NCBI RefSeq assembly: GCF_021044565.1
Contig: NZ_CP087997.1
Coordinates: 2,542,001-2,606,000 of the forward strand
Direction: 5' to 3'
Length of the DNA stretch: 64,000 nucleotides
From: Subtercola endophyticus
GTDB lineage: Bacteria > Actinomycetota > Actinomycetes > Actinomycetales > Microbacteriaceae
This document shows, one piece after another, positions 32,173 to 42,500 of this stretch; the first letter of the stretch is position 1, and each line of letters begins with the position of its first letter. Made by a program: the position numbers and the translations under genes. Below the pieces are notes generated by a model that worked only from the letters and a program-made list of their open reading frames with translations, was not told the origin of the DNA and ran no database searches.

Positions 32173-33189
32173 CTACTCGCGGCCGATCTCGGTGAACTGC
32201 GACACCTCGTCGTCGGCAGCGTCTGAGCCGAGCGCGGCAGCGCTTCCGTCGTCGCTGACCGTCAGCCCGACGACCGTCACGGCCGCAGTGCTGTCGTCGA
32301 CGCCGGTTCGAACGATCAAGCGATCCGCGCGCGACCGGGCGATCTCGTCGGCGACCCGTGACTGAATGCGCTCGCGGTCGTCGTCGGGCAGATCATCCAG
32401 CCCGCCGTCGTCGAGCAGTGTGACGTCGATTCCGCGTCGCCTGGCCGCGAGCACCTCGGTTCGAACGTCTTCATTGAGCAGGTGCCGGCCGCGGATCTCA
32501 TCGCGAATGGCCCCCTCGAGGTGCAGACATTCGCGGCGATCCTCTGCGCTGAGCCGGCCGCTGCTATCGATGATGTGGTGCAACATGGGCCCCGCGACAC
32601 GGTTCATCTGGTCGAGCCGGTGACGCCCCTCGGTGAGCTGCGCTTCTTGGGTGGCGTGCCACGCCGCGGCCTCGCGCTCGGCCAGGCCGAAGAGCCGGGC
32701 ATCCCGAGCCGCACGCGCCATCGCCCGAGCGAGGGCGTGCGCGACGCCCACCCAGACCGCGCTGCCGATCACCCCGGTCGTCGTGACCGCTGCGAGGCCG
32801 CCCCAGAGGTAGACGCTCACGGCGAGCGCCACGATGCCGAGCCAGGCGATGCCGGGCTGCTGACGCACCGCGGTGATCGTCAGCAGCGTGCCGACCGCGG
32901 CGACCGACCAGGTCGCGTAGCCGTTGAACACCGAACCGTCGAGCTGCGACAAGACCAGGATGGACATCACCAGGCAGACGGCGAAGTTGAGGGCGGCCAT
33001 CCAGAGCGGCATGGCCAGCGGGCTGGTGGGCCAGAGGCTCATCACCGTGGCCGCCGCATACAGCGCCATCGCCACGATCACCGGCCAGATGGAATCGGGG
33101 TATTGCATGGAGTTGAGCGCCAGCACCAGATGGTAGAGAGAGAACAGGGCGGCCAGAACCGTGACGATGGCGCGAGGCGGTGAAATCAC
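32173..33189 (-). CDS. Membrane protein resembling a histidine kinase without its ATPase motifs
   Basis: A 338-residue protein with about six membrane helices in the first 170 residues, then a cytoplasmic region with WHATQEAQLTEGRHRLDQM (coiled-coil-like) and a domain of about 130 residues ending in an Asp/Ala-rich tail. In length and layout it mirrors the upstream histidine kinase, but the HDxxL phosphoacceptor box, N-box and G-box are absent. The GTG start at 33189 overlaps the kinase stop by 4 bp (GTGA), so it is the third gene of a regulator-kinase operon. It may be a pseudokinase or sensor partner that modulates the kinase. No family name is certain. Confidence 0.6.
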   Translation of the reverse strand: MISPPRAIVTVLAALFSLYHLVLALNSMQYPDSIWPVIVAMALYAAATVMSLWPTSPLAMPLWMAALNFAVCLVMSILVLSQLDGSVFNGYATWSVAAVGTLLTITAVRQQPGIAWLGIVALAVSVYLWGGLAAVTTTGVIGSAVWVGVAHALARAMARAARDARLFGLAEREAAAWHATQEAQLTEGRHRLDQMNRVAGPMLHHIIDSSGRLSAEDRRECLHLEGAIRDEIRGRHLLNEDVRTEVLAARRRGIDVTLLDDGGLDDLPDDDRERIQSRVADEIARSRADRLIVRTGVDDSTAAVTVVGLTVSDDGSAAALGSDAADDEVSQFTEIGRE

Positions 33190-34493
33190 GAGGCGCCCTC
33201 CCGCCAGGTGACGATGACCGAGGTTCCGCCGCCGGCAAGCGAGTGGATGGCCGCGCCGCCGCCGACCGACTCGACACGTTCGCGAATCGACACCCGCAGG
33301 CCGAGCCGCTCGCGTGGCACCGCCTCGAGGTCGAATCCGACGCCCGTATCAGAGACCTGCACCGTGACCTCGCGGGCGGGCGTGGCGCCAGCTGTCGTGT
33401 GCACCGAAACGGTTCGCAGCACGGAATCGCTCTGCGCGTCGGCGCTCGCGTGCTGCAAGCTGTTGATCAACGCCTGCACCGTCGCCGAGAAGAGGGCGTC
33501 GGCAACGACCCCCGGCACGGGGCGAGCGTCGAGTGGCTCGACCGAGAAGCCAACCCGTGGGCTGAGCAGATGCACCGCCTCCTCGAGTCGCTGACCGAAT
33601 TCGGCGAGGGTCACGTCGGCGTCGGGATCGAAGGCGTCTGGCGCGAACTGCAACGTCTCCAATGCGGCCTCGGCCGACCGCGCGGCGGCGACCTGTTCGG
33701 TATCGGTCTCGGCGCGGGCTGCGGTGATCAAGGTGCTGAGCACGGAGTCGTGCACGAGAGCATCCATTCTCGTTCGTTCGGCTTCGGCGGCCTGATTGCC
33801 GACCGCGCGCGCATACTGGTGCATGGCGGTGGATTGGGCGTCGTCGACTCGCCCGGCCGCGCGACGGAGGGTAACGACGAGCATGACCATGAACGCACCG
33901 ATCAGCAGCACGTAGACCGCGTCGAGCAGCGCGCCTTTCAGGTCGCCGGCTCCGCCGGAGGGCTGGGTGTGGATGACCACGTAGACGCTCGTGACGACCA
34001 CGATGTAGGCCCCCGCCCACCACACGGGCAGAGCGATTACGGCGTAGGCCATGGCCACCGCGATCAGCGACCACAGCCAGGGCTGGGTTCCCTTCGCGGC
34101 GGTGAGGTTGACCACGCACAACGGCCAGGCGATGAAAGCCGCCAGGTACAACCCGCAGAAGAGCAGCATCGTTGTGCGCACGAAGCGCTTCACGATCGAG
34201 GCGACCACGACAAGAAGCAGCGCCCCGAGAGCGACGATCGACTCCGTGTTCAGCCAGTCAGCGCCGACGTACCCCGTCGAACCGGTGACGACAGGGATGG
34301 CCTGCAGTGAGAGCAGCAGGCCGAACACGGCGGCCGCCCGGGTCAGCACCCGTTCGACGGTCGAGCGGCTGAGCGCGCCGCGCAGGCGGCTGAGCGTCGA
34401 TTCGAGGTCGGCGGGGGCGACGGGCTCCGCCGTCGTCGACCGGCGCTGCGTCTCGGCACTCGAGGGGGCGAAGCTCGACGGGTTCTGCGACAC
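33186..34493 (-). CDS. NarL-type sensor histidine kinase
   Basis: A 435-residue membrane kinase. About six membrane helices (residues ~50-240) are followed by a coiled stretch and MDALVHDSVLSTLITAA, the phosphoacceptor box of HisKA_3-like kinases with the His in HDSV. ALINSLQHA is the N-box and VSDTGVGFDLEAV the G-box of the HATPase domain; GLRVSIRERVESVGG is the usual G2 region. The GTG at 34493 lies 2 nt after the response-regulator stop; the frame is open further upstream but that stretch lies inside the regulator gene. It would phosphorylate the regulator at 34496. The signal is unknown. Confidence 0.85.
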   Translation of the reverse strand: MSQNPSSFAPSSAETQRRSTTAEPVAPADLESTLSRLRGALSRSTVERVLTRAAAVFGLLLSLQAIPVVTGSTGYVGADWLNTESIVALGALLLVVVASIVKRFVRTTMLLFCGLYLAAFIAWPLCVVNLTAAKGTQPWLWSLIAVAMAYAVIALPVWWAGAYIVVVTSVYVVIHTQPSGGAGDLKGALLDAVYVLLIGAFMVMLVVTLRRAAGRVDDAQSTAMHQYARAVGNQAAEAERTRMDALVHDSVLSTLITAARAETDTEQVAAARSAEAALETLQFAPDAFDPDADVTLAEFGQRLEEAVHLLSPRVGFSVEPLDARPVPGVVADALFSATVQALINSLQHASADAQSDSVLRTVSVHTTAGATPAREVTVQVSDTGVGFDLEAVPRERLGLRVSIRERVESVGGGAAIHSLAGGGTSVIVTWREGAS

Positions 34494-34495
34494 CG

Positions 34496-35185
34496 CTATT
34501 TTCCAGCGCCGTGCGGGTCGTCGATCACGAGAATGCCGTCTTCGACGGCCCGGCGCAGCAGGTCGACCTTGGTCGGCGCGGGCCTGCCCACCTCCACGTA
34601 CTTCGCGCGCACCCGGCCGAGATACTCGCGGGCCGTCGACGGGGCGATGCCGAGCTGATGCGCGACCGCCTTCAGCGGCAGACCGGAGGCGTACAGGTGC
34701 AGCACGTCTTGCTCGCGGCTGGCCAGCTGTGCGCGGGCGAACTCCTGGTCGGCGTCGATGGCGCTCGCCCATTCGAGATTATTCAGCACCTCACCGCGAG
34801 CAACCGTGGCGATCGCGGCCATCACGATGCTCGTCGCATTGGTCTTCGGAATGACGCCGGCGGCTCCGGCGGCGAGCGCCTCCCGAATGCTCGACGTGCG
34901 GTCGGCGATGCTGTGGATGAGCACTTCGGCACCGGTCGCCCGTGCCCGGGTGACGTTCTCAGTGACCGACGATCCGTCGCCGAGACTCAGATCCATGACC
35001 ACCACGCCGACGGTCTCTTCGCCGAGAGCATCGAGCAGTTCATCCACGGTGCCGCCGACCGCAACGACGTCGTAACCCGCCTCGAGACAGGCGGCACGGA
35101 TGCCCAGCAGAACCGACTCGTGATCGTCGACGATGGCGACCCGCACACCGAGGTCGGCCGCGGCCGAGCTGTCGTCTTCAGCCAT
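34496..35185 (-). CDS. NarL/LuxR-family response regulator
   Basis: A 229-residue two-domain regulator. The receiver domain has VAIVDDHESVLLGIRAAC (acidic pocket), VVVMDLSLGDGSS (phosphoacceptor Asp in MDLS) and the switch lysine in GVIPKTNAT. The C-terminal LuxR-type DNA-binding domain has ASREQDVLHLYASGLPLKAV and APSTAREYLGRVRAKY. An AGAGGAG site lies 8 nt before the ATG. It is the first gene of a three-gene operon with the kinase and the kinase-like partner. The promoter should lie in the 178-bp gap that also carries GC-rich tandem repeats. Targets unknown. Confidence 0.88.
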   Translation of the reverse strand: MAEDDSSAAADLGVRVAIVDDHESVLLGIRAACLEAGYDVVAVGGTVDELLDALGEETVGVVVMDLSLGDGSSVTENVTRARATGAEVLIHSIADRTSSIREALAAGAAGVIPKTNATSIVMAAIATVARGEVLNNLEWASAIDADQEFARAQLASREQDVLHLYASGLPLKAVAHQLGIAPSTAREYLGRVRAKYVEVGRPAPTKVDLLRRAVEDGILVIDDPHGAGK

Positions 35186-35281
35186 CGTTGACTCCTCTCG
35201 CCGGCCAGAACCGGTTGGAACCTCACTGCCATCGTATTGGTTCGACGGACGCTCGATGCCCCCGCTCGGGTGTCAGCAGCG

Positions 35282-35362
35282 CCCTGGGCGGGCGTCAGGG
35301 GGTCTCTGGGCGGCGTGAGCGGAGCTCTGGGCGGGCGTCGGCGGGTCCCTGTCGGCGTGAGC
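35282..35362. repeat. Degenerate ~21-bp GC-rich tandem repeat
   Basis: Four imperfect units of about 20-22 bp built on CTCTGGGCGGGCGTCAGG between the response-regulator promoter and the 3' end of the RNA methyltransferase gene. Slippage-prone; no operator symmetry seen. Confidence 0.5.
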
Positions 35363-35363
35363 C

Positions 35364-36758
35364 TCACTCCGCAGGCGTCAGCAGGCCGACCGCTTCGACG
35401 TGGTGCGTGTGCGGAAACAGGTCGAAGGCGCGCAACGACCGCAACTCATAACCGCCGGCGGTCAGTTGCCCGAGATCACGGGCGAACGCCACCGGATCGC
35501 ACGCCACGTACAACAACTGTGCCGGGTGCAACTCGAGCAGGCTCTGGATCACCTGTTTCTGAGCGCCCGACCGCGGCGGGTCGATCACGAAGGATGCCCG
35601 CGCGAACGCCGCGCGCTCGTCGGACGTCGAACGGCGAAGCAGACCGCTGAGATAACGATCGACGCGTTCGGTGACAGCCGTCGCGTTTCGTAGGTCTCGC
35701 AGGTTATGGGCAGCGTTGGCTGTCGCCCCGGCGTCGCTCTCGACCGACTGGATGCGCGTGTCGACGCCGAACCGGTCTGCGACCGCCGCGGCAAGCAAGC
35801 CGACGCCCCCGTACAAGTCGAGGTTGGGTGCTCCTTCGTCGAATTCGCTCTCGAGCAGTTGCTGCTGAACAGCGGCGGTCAGCGTGGCAGCGGCGCCGTG
35901 GTGTACCTGCCAGAACCCGAGTTCGTCGAGACGGAATTCGCGCTCGCCGACACGCTCGACGATCGGTGGGCCCGCCGGCGGCCGGGTGGGGAGCGCCGAC
36001 GCGAGCGCGGGGCGCGCTGAGGGGCGCTCTGCTGGGCGCCCTGATTGGCGGGCTGAGGGGCGTCCCCGCGAGGCCTTCGACTGCCGCGCCTGGCCGCTCT
36101 GCCGAGAAGCGGGGGGCTCCGCGCGGTGGGTCACGACCCGTGCGCCGCGACGGCCGTCAGAGATGACGTCGACACCGTCGACCCCGAAGAGGCGCTCGTC
36201 GAGCGGCGCCGCGTACTCCACTGCGGGGATCGCCAGCGGAAGATCGGGCACTGCGACTACTCGGTGCGACCGGGCCGCGTATGGCCCGACGATGCCCGAC
36301 TCGTCGACATGCAGGTTCACGCGGGTGCGCCAGCCCAGCCCGTTTCGCTCGTCGTCACCTTCCACCGCCTCGACCGTCACCTCGAGTGCCGCATGGTCGT
36401 CGCCGAGGTGCGCGAAACGCCGCAGAGAATCGACGACGACGACGCGTTTCAGCTCGCGCTGCCAGCAAAGCTCGATGTGCCCGAATTCGGCACCGCCCGC
36501 CCGGGCGTCCGGTGCTCTCTGCAGGCTCGCGGCGTGCCACACGTGTTCACGGCGGTGCTCGGAGGGCGTCAGAACCTCGACGGTCTCTGCGCGCCAGAAC
36601 GACGCGTGGTCGTCAGACGAGATGCGCGCCAGCACGGTCTCACCCGGAAGCGTGTCAGCCACGAACACCACGCGCCCGTCGAGGCGCGCCACACTGACAC
36701 CGCCGTGCGCCACGTTCGTGATCTCGAGTTCGGCGGTCGTGCCCAGGAGTTCGCCCAT
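35364..36758 (-). CDS. TrmA/RumA-family 23S rRNA or tRNA (uracil-5-)-methyltransferase
   Basis: A 464-residue class I SAM-dependent RNA methyltransferase. An N-terminal TRAM-like domain (GELLGTTAELEITNVAHGG) precedes the catalytic domain with LDLYGGVGLLAAAVADRFG (SAM binding), FVIDPPRSGAQ, YVACDPVAFARDL (catalytic Cys) and HTHHVEAVGLL (catalytic base Glu). The Cys cluster of Fe-S members is not seen. A ~40-residue Arg/Ser/Pro-rich insert around 35985-36115 consists of repeated RQSGRPAERPSARP-like units and looks like recent GC-rich expansion. The start at 36758 (MGELLG) is preferred over an upstream in-frame Met. The target uridine is unknown. Confidence 0.85.
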   Translation of the reverse strand: MGELLGTTAELEITNVAHGGVSVARLDGRVVFVADTLPGETVLARISSDDHASFWRAETVEVLTPSEHRREHVWHAASLQRAPDARAGGAEFGHIELCWQRELKRVVVVDSLRRFAHLGDDHAALEVTVEAVEGDDERNGLGWRTRVNLHVDESGIVGPYAARSHRVVAVPDLPLAIPAVEYAAPLDERLFGVDGVDVISDGRRGARVVTHRAEPPASRQSGQARQSKASRGRPSARQSGRPAERPSARPALASALPTRPPAGPPIVERVGEREFRLDELGFWQVHHGAAATLTAAVQQQLLESEFDEGAPNLDLYGGVGLLAAAVADRFGVDTRIQSVESDAGATANAAHNLRDLRNATAVTERVDRYLSGLLRRSTSDERAAFARASFVIDPPRSGAQKQVIQSLLELHPAQLLYVACDPVAFARDLGQLTAGGYELRSLRAFDLFPHTHHVEAVGLLTPAE

Positions 36759-36815
36759 CGTTCCAGCATCGCACACGCCGCTCTGCCTGCGGCGGTCGCG
36801 CAGCGGGCGGGCTGT

Positions 36816-36857
36816 GGGCGGCGGCAGGCGGCGGCGGGCGGCGGCGGCGGCGGGCGG
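36816..36857. repeat. GGC-rich trinucleotide-like tract
   Basis: A run of GGC/GGGC units fills much of the 122-bp gap between the divergent RNA methyltransferase and maf genes, close to the maf start. It may vary by slippage and overlaps the likely promoter and leader region. Confidence 0.6.
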
Positions 36858-36880
36858 ATGATCTTCGTTAGGCTCCCGCT

Positions 36881-37597
36881 ATGCGGCTCTATCTCGCCTC
36901 CACTTCTCCCGCCCGCCTCGCCCTGCTGCGCCAAGTCGGCATCGAACCCGTCGTCGTACCCTCGTTCGTCGACGAGGAAGCGGCTGTAGTCGCCGCAGAA
37001 TCCGTCGACGGACCCCTCAGCGCCCCTGAGCTCGTTCAGCTTCTGGCCCGACTCAAGGCCGAAGCCGTACTCGACGCCCGGCCGGGAGGCGAGCCGATCG
37101 ACGGCTTCATTCTGGGCGGCGACTCGGCGTTCGAATTCGACGGCGCGATCTACGGCAAGCCGCATCTGCCCGAGGTGGCACGAGACCGCTGGCGACGACA
37201 GCGCGGGCGCTCGGGCGTGCTGCACAGCGGACACTGGCTGATCGACCGGCGCCAGGATGCCGAGAAGACGGTGCCACCGAGCGAATCCGGAGCCGTCGCG
37301 GCGGCGAGCGCGGTCGGCTTGGGTGCAGCCGTCGCGGTCGACGCTCTCGGTGCAGTGGGGGCGGTCGACGCAGCCACCGTCGAGTTCGCCGCCGACATCA
37401 GCGATGCCGAGATCGACGCATATGTCGCCTCCGGCGAACCGCTCGAGGTCGCCGGAGCATTCACCATCGACGGACTCGCGGCACCGTTCATTCGGAGCAT
37501 CGACGGCGCGCCGTCGGCTGTGATCGGAATGTCGCTGCCGGCCCTTCGCACCATGCTCGGCCGATTCGGCCTGACCTACACCGACTTCTGGCACTGA
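36881..37597 (+). CDS. maf: Maf-family nucleotide pyrophosphatase
   Basis: A 238-residue protein. Motifs are LASTSPARLALLRQVGI at the N-terminus (Maf loop), FVDEEA, and GGDSAFEFDGAIYGKP where the family has GADTVV...GKP. Maf proteins hydrolyse non-canonical or canonical nucleoside triphosphates and affect septation. An Ala/Gly/Val-rich insert at about residues 130-165 (SAVGLGAAVAVDALGAVGAV) lengthens it beyond the usual ~200 residues. It lies between accE and accA, its usual place in actinobacteria. A GADT-like aspartate is present, so it is probably active. Confidence 0.85.
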   Translation: MRLYLASTSPARLALLRQVGIEPVVVPSFVDEEAAVVAAESVDGPLSAPELVQLLARLKAEAVLDARPGGEPIDGFILGGDSAFEFDGAIYGKPHLPEVARDRWRRQRGRSGVLHSGHWLIDRRQDAEKTVPPSESGAVAAASAVGLGAAVAVDALGAVGAVDAATVEFAADISDAEIDAYVASGEPLEVAGAFTIDGLAAPFIRSIDGAPSAVIGMSLPALRTMLGRFGLTYTDFWH

Positions 37598-37676
37598 GAC
37601 GGGCTTTGTAGGCTTGCGCATCGTTTCGGGCCTCATTTTTGTGCGCACATACCAAAGCTCAGCCCCGAGCGCCGAA

Positions 37677-37682
37677 TAGGCT
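37677..37682 (+). promoter_or_regulatory. Possible -10 element for leaderless accA
   Basis: TAGGCT lies with its end 8 nt before the accA ATG. No Shine-Dalgarno sequence is present, so transcription may start at or next to the ATG, giving a leaderless mRNA, which is common in actinobacteria. No good -35 is visible. Confidence 0.3.
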
Positions 37683-37690
37683 AAGTAACT

Positions 37691-39484
37691 ATGCCCCGAA
37701 TTACAAAAGTTCTGATTGCCAATCGTGGCGAGATCGCAGTACGAGTGATTCGGGCGGCCAGAGACTCCGGGCTCGCCTCTGTCGCCGTCTACGCCGACCA
37801 AGATCGCGAGGCCCTGCACGTTCAGCTGGCCGACGAAGCGTACGCCCTCGGCGGCACATCGAGCGCCGAGACCTACTTGGTCATCGACAAGATCCTCTCC
37901 ATCGCGAAGCGCTCGGGCGCCGACGCGGTGCACCCCGGTTACGGCTTTCTCGCCGAGAACGCCGCGTTCGCTCAGGCCGTCATCGATGCCGGGCTGATCT
38001 GGATCGGCCCCTCCCCCGAGGCGATCGAGCTTCTCGGCGACAAAGTCTCTGCCCGGCACATCGCCGAGCGCGTGGGCGCACCGCTCGCTCCCGGCACCAT
38101 AGATCCCGTCACGAGTGCCGACGAAGTCGTGACCTTCGCCGAGGAGTTCGGGCTGCCCGTCGCCATCAAAGCGGCTTTCGGCGGCGGCGGTCGCGGGCTC
38201 AAGGTTGCTCGCACGATCGAGGAGATTCCCGAACTCTTCGAGTCGGCGACCCGCGAAGCCGTCGCGGCGTTCGGCCGCGGCGAGTGCTTCGTCGAGAAAT
38301 ACCTCGACCAGCCGCGGCACGTCGAGACGCAGTGCCTCGCCGACTCTCATGGCAACGTGGTGGTCGTCTCGACCCGTGACTGCTCCTTGCAGCGCCGCCA
38401 TCAGAAGCTGGTCGAAGAAGCGCCTGCACCGTTCTTGACCGACGCGCAGAACGCCGAACTGTACCGCGCCTCGAAGGCCATTCTGCGTGAGGTGTCGTAC
38501 GTCGGGGCCGGAACCTGCGAGTTCTTGGTGGCGAAAGACGGCACCGTCTCGTTTCTCGAAGTGAACACGCGGCTGCAGGTCGAGCATCCGGTGTCTGAAG
38601 AGGTCACCGGCATCGACCTCGTGCGGGAGCAGTTCCGCCTCGCCGAGGGCGGCATTCTCAGTTACGACGACCCTGAGCCCCGCGGCCACTCGTTCGAGTT
38701 CCGCATCAACGGAGAAGACGCCGGCCGCGGATTTCTCCCTAGCCCCGGGCCCGTACATGTCTTCAAGGCTCCAGGCGGCCCCGGGGTACGCATCGATTCC
38801 GGCGTCACGGCCGGCGATGTCATCTCCGGCTCGTTCGACTCTCTGCTTGCAAAGCTCATCGTGACCGGCGCGACGCGTGAAGAAGCACTCGAGCGTTCGC
38901 GTCGCGCACTCGACGAGTTCGAGGTCGCCGGGTTGCCGACCGTGCTTCCGTTCCACCGCGAGATCGTTCGCGACCCGGCGTTCGCTCCTCCCGCCGGCCA
39001 GCCGTTCACGGTATACACGCGCTGGATAGAAACAGACTTCGTCAACGATATCGAGCCGTGGAGCGGGTCGCTCGAAGAATCCGCCGCACCGCAATCGCGC
39101 AGTACCGTGGTCGTCGAGGTCGACGGAAAGCGCATCGAGGTCGTGCTACCCGAACGACTCCTGACGGCCGGCGGAGCGGGTGCCAACGGCAGCCCCTCGT
39201 CGTCGCTCGGCGCTCCCCCGCGTCGACGCTCGACCGGCACCTCTGGTCGGTCTTCGACCGGTAACGCCGTCAAGGCGCCGATGCAGGCGACCATCGTCAA
39301 ACTCGCTGTAGCCGAGGGCGATAAGGTCGTCAAGGGCGACCTCATTCTCGTGCTCGAAGCCATGAAGATGGAGCAGCCCATTCAGGCCCACAAAGACGGC
39401 GTCATCGGCGCCATCGACGCCACCGTCGGCACCACCGTCTCGTCGGGCCATCAGCTGCTCGAGATCGCAGACCACGCGGCCTGA
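37691..39484 (+). CDS. accA: Acyl-CoA carboxylase biotin carboxylase/BCCP (alpha) subunit
   Basis: A 597-residue fusion of biotin carboxylase and biotin carrier domains. The N-terminus is [18 protein letters not shown]; the ATP-grasp glycine loop is [14 protein letters not shown], followed by [17 protein letters not shown] (catalytic residues). A Ser/Gly/Ala-rich linker (about 490-525) leads to the carrier domain with [17 protein letters not shown], whose MKM lysine is the site modified by BirA. It carboxylates biotin with ATP and bicarbonate and partners with AccD (29422) and AccE (31653). No ribosome site is seen before the ATG, consistent with leaderless translation. Equivalent to AccA3-type subunits. 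Confidence 0.95.
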   Translation: MPRITKVLIANRGEIAVRVIRAARDSGLASVAVYADQDREALHVQLADEAYALGGTSSAETYLVIDKILSIAKRSGADAVHPGYGFLAENAAFAQAVIDAGLIWIGPSPEAIELLGDKVSARHIAERVGAPLAPGTIDPVTSADEVVTFAEEFGLPVAIKAAFGGGGRGLKVARTIEEIPELFESATREAVAAFGRGECFVEKYLDQPRHVETQCLADSHGNVVVVSTRDCSLQRRHQKLVEEAPAPFLTDAQNAELYRASKAILREVSYVGAGTCEFLVAKDGTVSFLEVNTRLQVEHPVSEEVTGIDLVREQFRLAEGGILSYDDPEPRGHSFEFRINGEDAGRGFLPSPGPVHVFKAPGGPGVRIDSGVTAGDVISGSFDSLLAKLIVTGATREEALERSRRALDEFEVAGLPTVLPFHREIVRDPAFAPPAGQPFTVYTRWIETDFVNDIEPWSGSLEESAAPQSRSTVVVEVDGKRIEVVLPERLLTAGGAGANGSPSSSLGAPPRRRSTGTSGRSSTGNAVKAPMQATIVKLAVAEGDKVVKGDLILVLEAMKMEQPIQAHKDGVIGAIDATVGTTVSSGHQLLEIADHAA

Positions 39485-39547
39485 GCCGCATCCTGTTGCC
39501 GATCCGCCCTCGGTTCGGGCGTCGGATGCCCGTGAGATCATAAGGGA

Positions 39548-42500
39548 ATGTCGACACCAGCCTTTCCGCTCGTCGACGTCGGCGAGATCTCGCGGCTGGT
39601 CGGGCGCGCCGCGTTCGAACGGGGTCGCGTCTACGCCCGCGGGCGCGAGGTGCTCGAGCTGAACTGGAACGAGCAGACGCTCGTGCTCACCGGCCGCGTT
39701 CAAGGCAGCGCGTTCGAGCCGTACGAGAGCGAAGTCATTCTGCGACGCCTCGGAACGCGCTTCATCGTCGAAGGCGCGGCACTCTGCAGTTGCCCGATGC
39801 GTTCTGATTGCAAGCACGTCGCCGCCGTGCTCTTGGCCAGCAATACCCGTCACCTCGTCGAAGCGACACCCTCGATCGGCGTCGAACCGGCCCGGCAGGT
39901 TCACGGCAGCCAACGGTTCGACTCGCGCTTTCAGCCGGCCGACCCGGCCCGTACTCCTGTGCGCAGCACGCAACCGGGAGACGAATTCGCCGAGTCTTCC
40001 CTCGACCGGTGGAACACCGACGACTCGTTCGACGACACGACGCGCGAGGAGTCGGGCTGGTTTCCGCCAGAGCCACGACTGCGGCCCGAAGCCGCCGCCG
40101 AAGCGCTCGACTGGCGGTCGACGCTCGCCGCGCTCGGGCCGTCGAACAGCGCCAATGCGAGCGGGGTCGGCCGGGCATCCGGAGCTCGCCGAACGACGGG
40201 CCGCACTCCAGGAGAAACGACGGCACTCGGTCTGCAGTTCGAGATTCGGGAGTTCGTGCCCCGAACGCGTGAGCATTGGCGTGGGCCCCTGTCGCAGACG
40301 GCCAAACCGGCCGCGAGCGCAGAGGGCGGCGGCGACACCGGCGCGGTGGCGAGCGGTCATCCTCGCCGACTGGCTGTGCGCCCCGTCATGAAGAACCACG
40401 TCGGCAGCTTCGTCAAGGCGAGCCTCAGCTGGGCCACGCTGAGCCACCAGACCAATCGCCTGAACCTCGACCCCGCTCAAGCGAAGTGGTTCGCGCAGTT
40501 CGCGGCCCTGCAACGAGCCACCCGTGAGTTGTACACCGGCCAGGAGGCCGACTGGCTCTATCTCGACGACTTCACGAGCCCGCTGTTGTGGAACCTGTTC
40601 GACGAAGCAAACGAGTTGGGTATCGCTCTGCTGGGGTCGAAGAAGAGCCTGCGAGTGCGGCGGGGGCGGCACGCACGGGTACGCCTCGAAACGCACGGTG
40701 GCCACGACAGTGCGCTGCGGCTCGTGCCCGTGACGTCGCTCGACGGAGTCGACTACGAGCGCGGAGCAACCGGGTTGATCGGCTCGCACGGGGTGTATGT
40801 CTACGAACTGGGCACAAACCCGTTCATCACGTTCACGCGACTCGAAACTCCCCTCGACGAGCGGGTCGAGCCGCTTTTCGATCGCTCCAGCGGCATCGAT
40901 GTTCCGGCAGACGAGGTACCGGAGTTCTTCGACCGCTACTTTCCGCGGCTGCAGCGAGCCATCGACATCGTGTCGGCCGACAGCGCCATACCGCTGCCGC
41001 GCATCTCTGCGCCGGTTCTTGTGCTCACGGCGCGTTTTCGCCCGAAGAACGTGCTTCAGCTCGACTGGGAGTGGGAGTACGGCGGAGACAAGCGCACCCG
41101 CCTTCCTCTGTCGACCGATTCTGTGACAAACATCGGTGTGAGCGACATTGGTGTGACCGACATCGATCTGAGCGACATCGACCGGCACGACGAAGTCGAG
41201 AGCCAGACTCTCGCGCTGGTCATTCCCCTCATACAGCGGCTGATCGACGACCACAGCGATGCGGGAATCGACGGCGCGATCAACGAGTCGGTCACCGAAC
41301 CGGCCCGATTGGTCGAGCATCTGGTGCTGCAAGGCTTCGAAGCCGCCGTTTTCACCGACAAGGTGCTGAGCGAGCTGCAGCATGTCGCCGGCGTGCGGGT
41401 CGACATCGTCGGTAAGCGGCCGGCGTATCGCGAGCTCAGCGGCGTGCCCGAACTCACTGTGACCACGGTCGAAAGCGAGAAGCGCGACTGGTTCGACCTC
41501 GGCATCGTCGTGAACATGAACGGCTACCGCATACCTTTCGCTCCGCTGTTCAAGGCCCTCGCTCGCAAGCAGAAGAAACTGCTGATGGTCGACAAGACCT
41601 ACCTCGCGCTCGACCATCCGGTTTTCGAGCGTCTGCGTGAGCTGCTCGAAGAGGCCTCGGGCCTCGACGAGTGGGAGACCGGTGTTCGCATCACCAGGTA
41701 CCAGGCCGATCTGTGGAGCGAGTTCGAAGACCTGGCAGAAGAGTCCGAGCAGGCCGTGACGTGGCGAGACGCCGTCTCTGTCTTGAGCGGATCGACAGCC
41801 CCCGACACCCTGCCGGTGCCAGCGCAACTGCAGGCGACGCTGCGGCCGTATCAGCATGACGGATTCGAATGGCTCGCCTTTCTCTTTCATCATCGGCTCG
41901 GCGGAGTGCTCGCCGACGACATGGGGCTCGGTAAGACGCTGCAGACCCTCGCGCTGATCGCCCATACCCGAGCCGCCCCGACGCAGCCCGATCTGGCCCA
42001 TCACGGCTCGGCGCAGCCACCGGCAGACCGCGTCGAGGGCGCGAGACCGGCGGCCCCGTTTCTCGTGGTGGCGCCGACCTCGGTGGTTTCGAACTGGGTC
42101 AATGAGGCCGCCCGGTTCACCCCCGATCTTGTTGTGCGGTCGGTGACCGCCACCCAGGCGAAGAGCGCATCTACTCTCGCCGAGCTGGCAGAGGGCGCCG
42201 ATGTGCTCGTGACGAGTTACGCACTGTTCCGGCTCGACGCGCCGGCCTACCGCGCTCTGAGCTGGTCTGCGCTGGTGCTCGACGAGGCTCAGTTCGTGAA
42301 GAACCATACGTCGAAGTTGCACCGCTGCGCGAAAGACCTCGATGCGCCGGTGAAGTTCGCGATCACGGGCACCCCCATCGAGAACAATCTGATGGAGCTG
42401 TGGGCGCTGTTCGACATCGTTGCACCGGGCCTGTTTCCGTCGTCTCGAAAGTTCACCGAAGACTATGTCAGGCCTCTCGGTCACGGCTTCGACTCTGAGA

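Noticed and set aside
36569-39094. An 841-codon antisense frame over maf and accA
   Set aside because: Covers two well-recognised genes on the other strand; no motif of its own.
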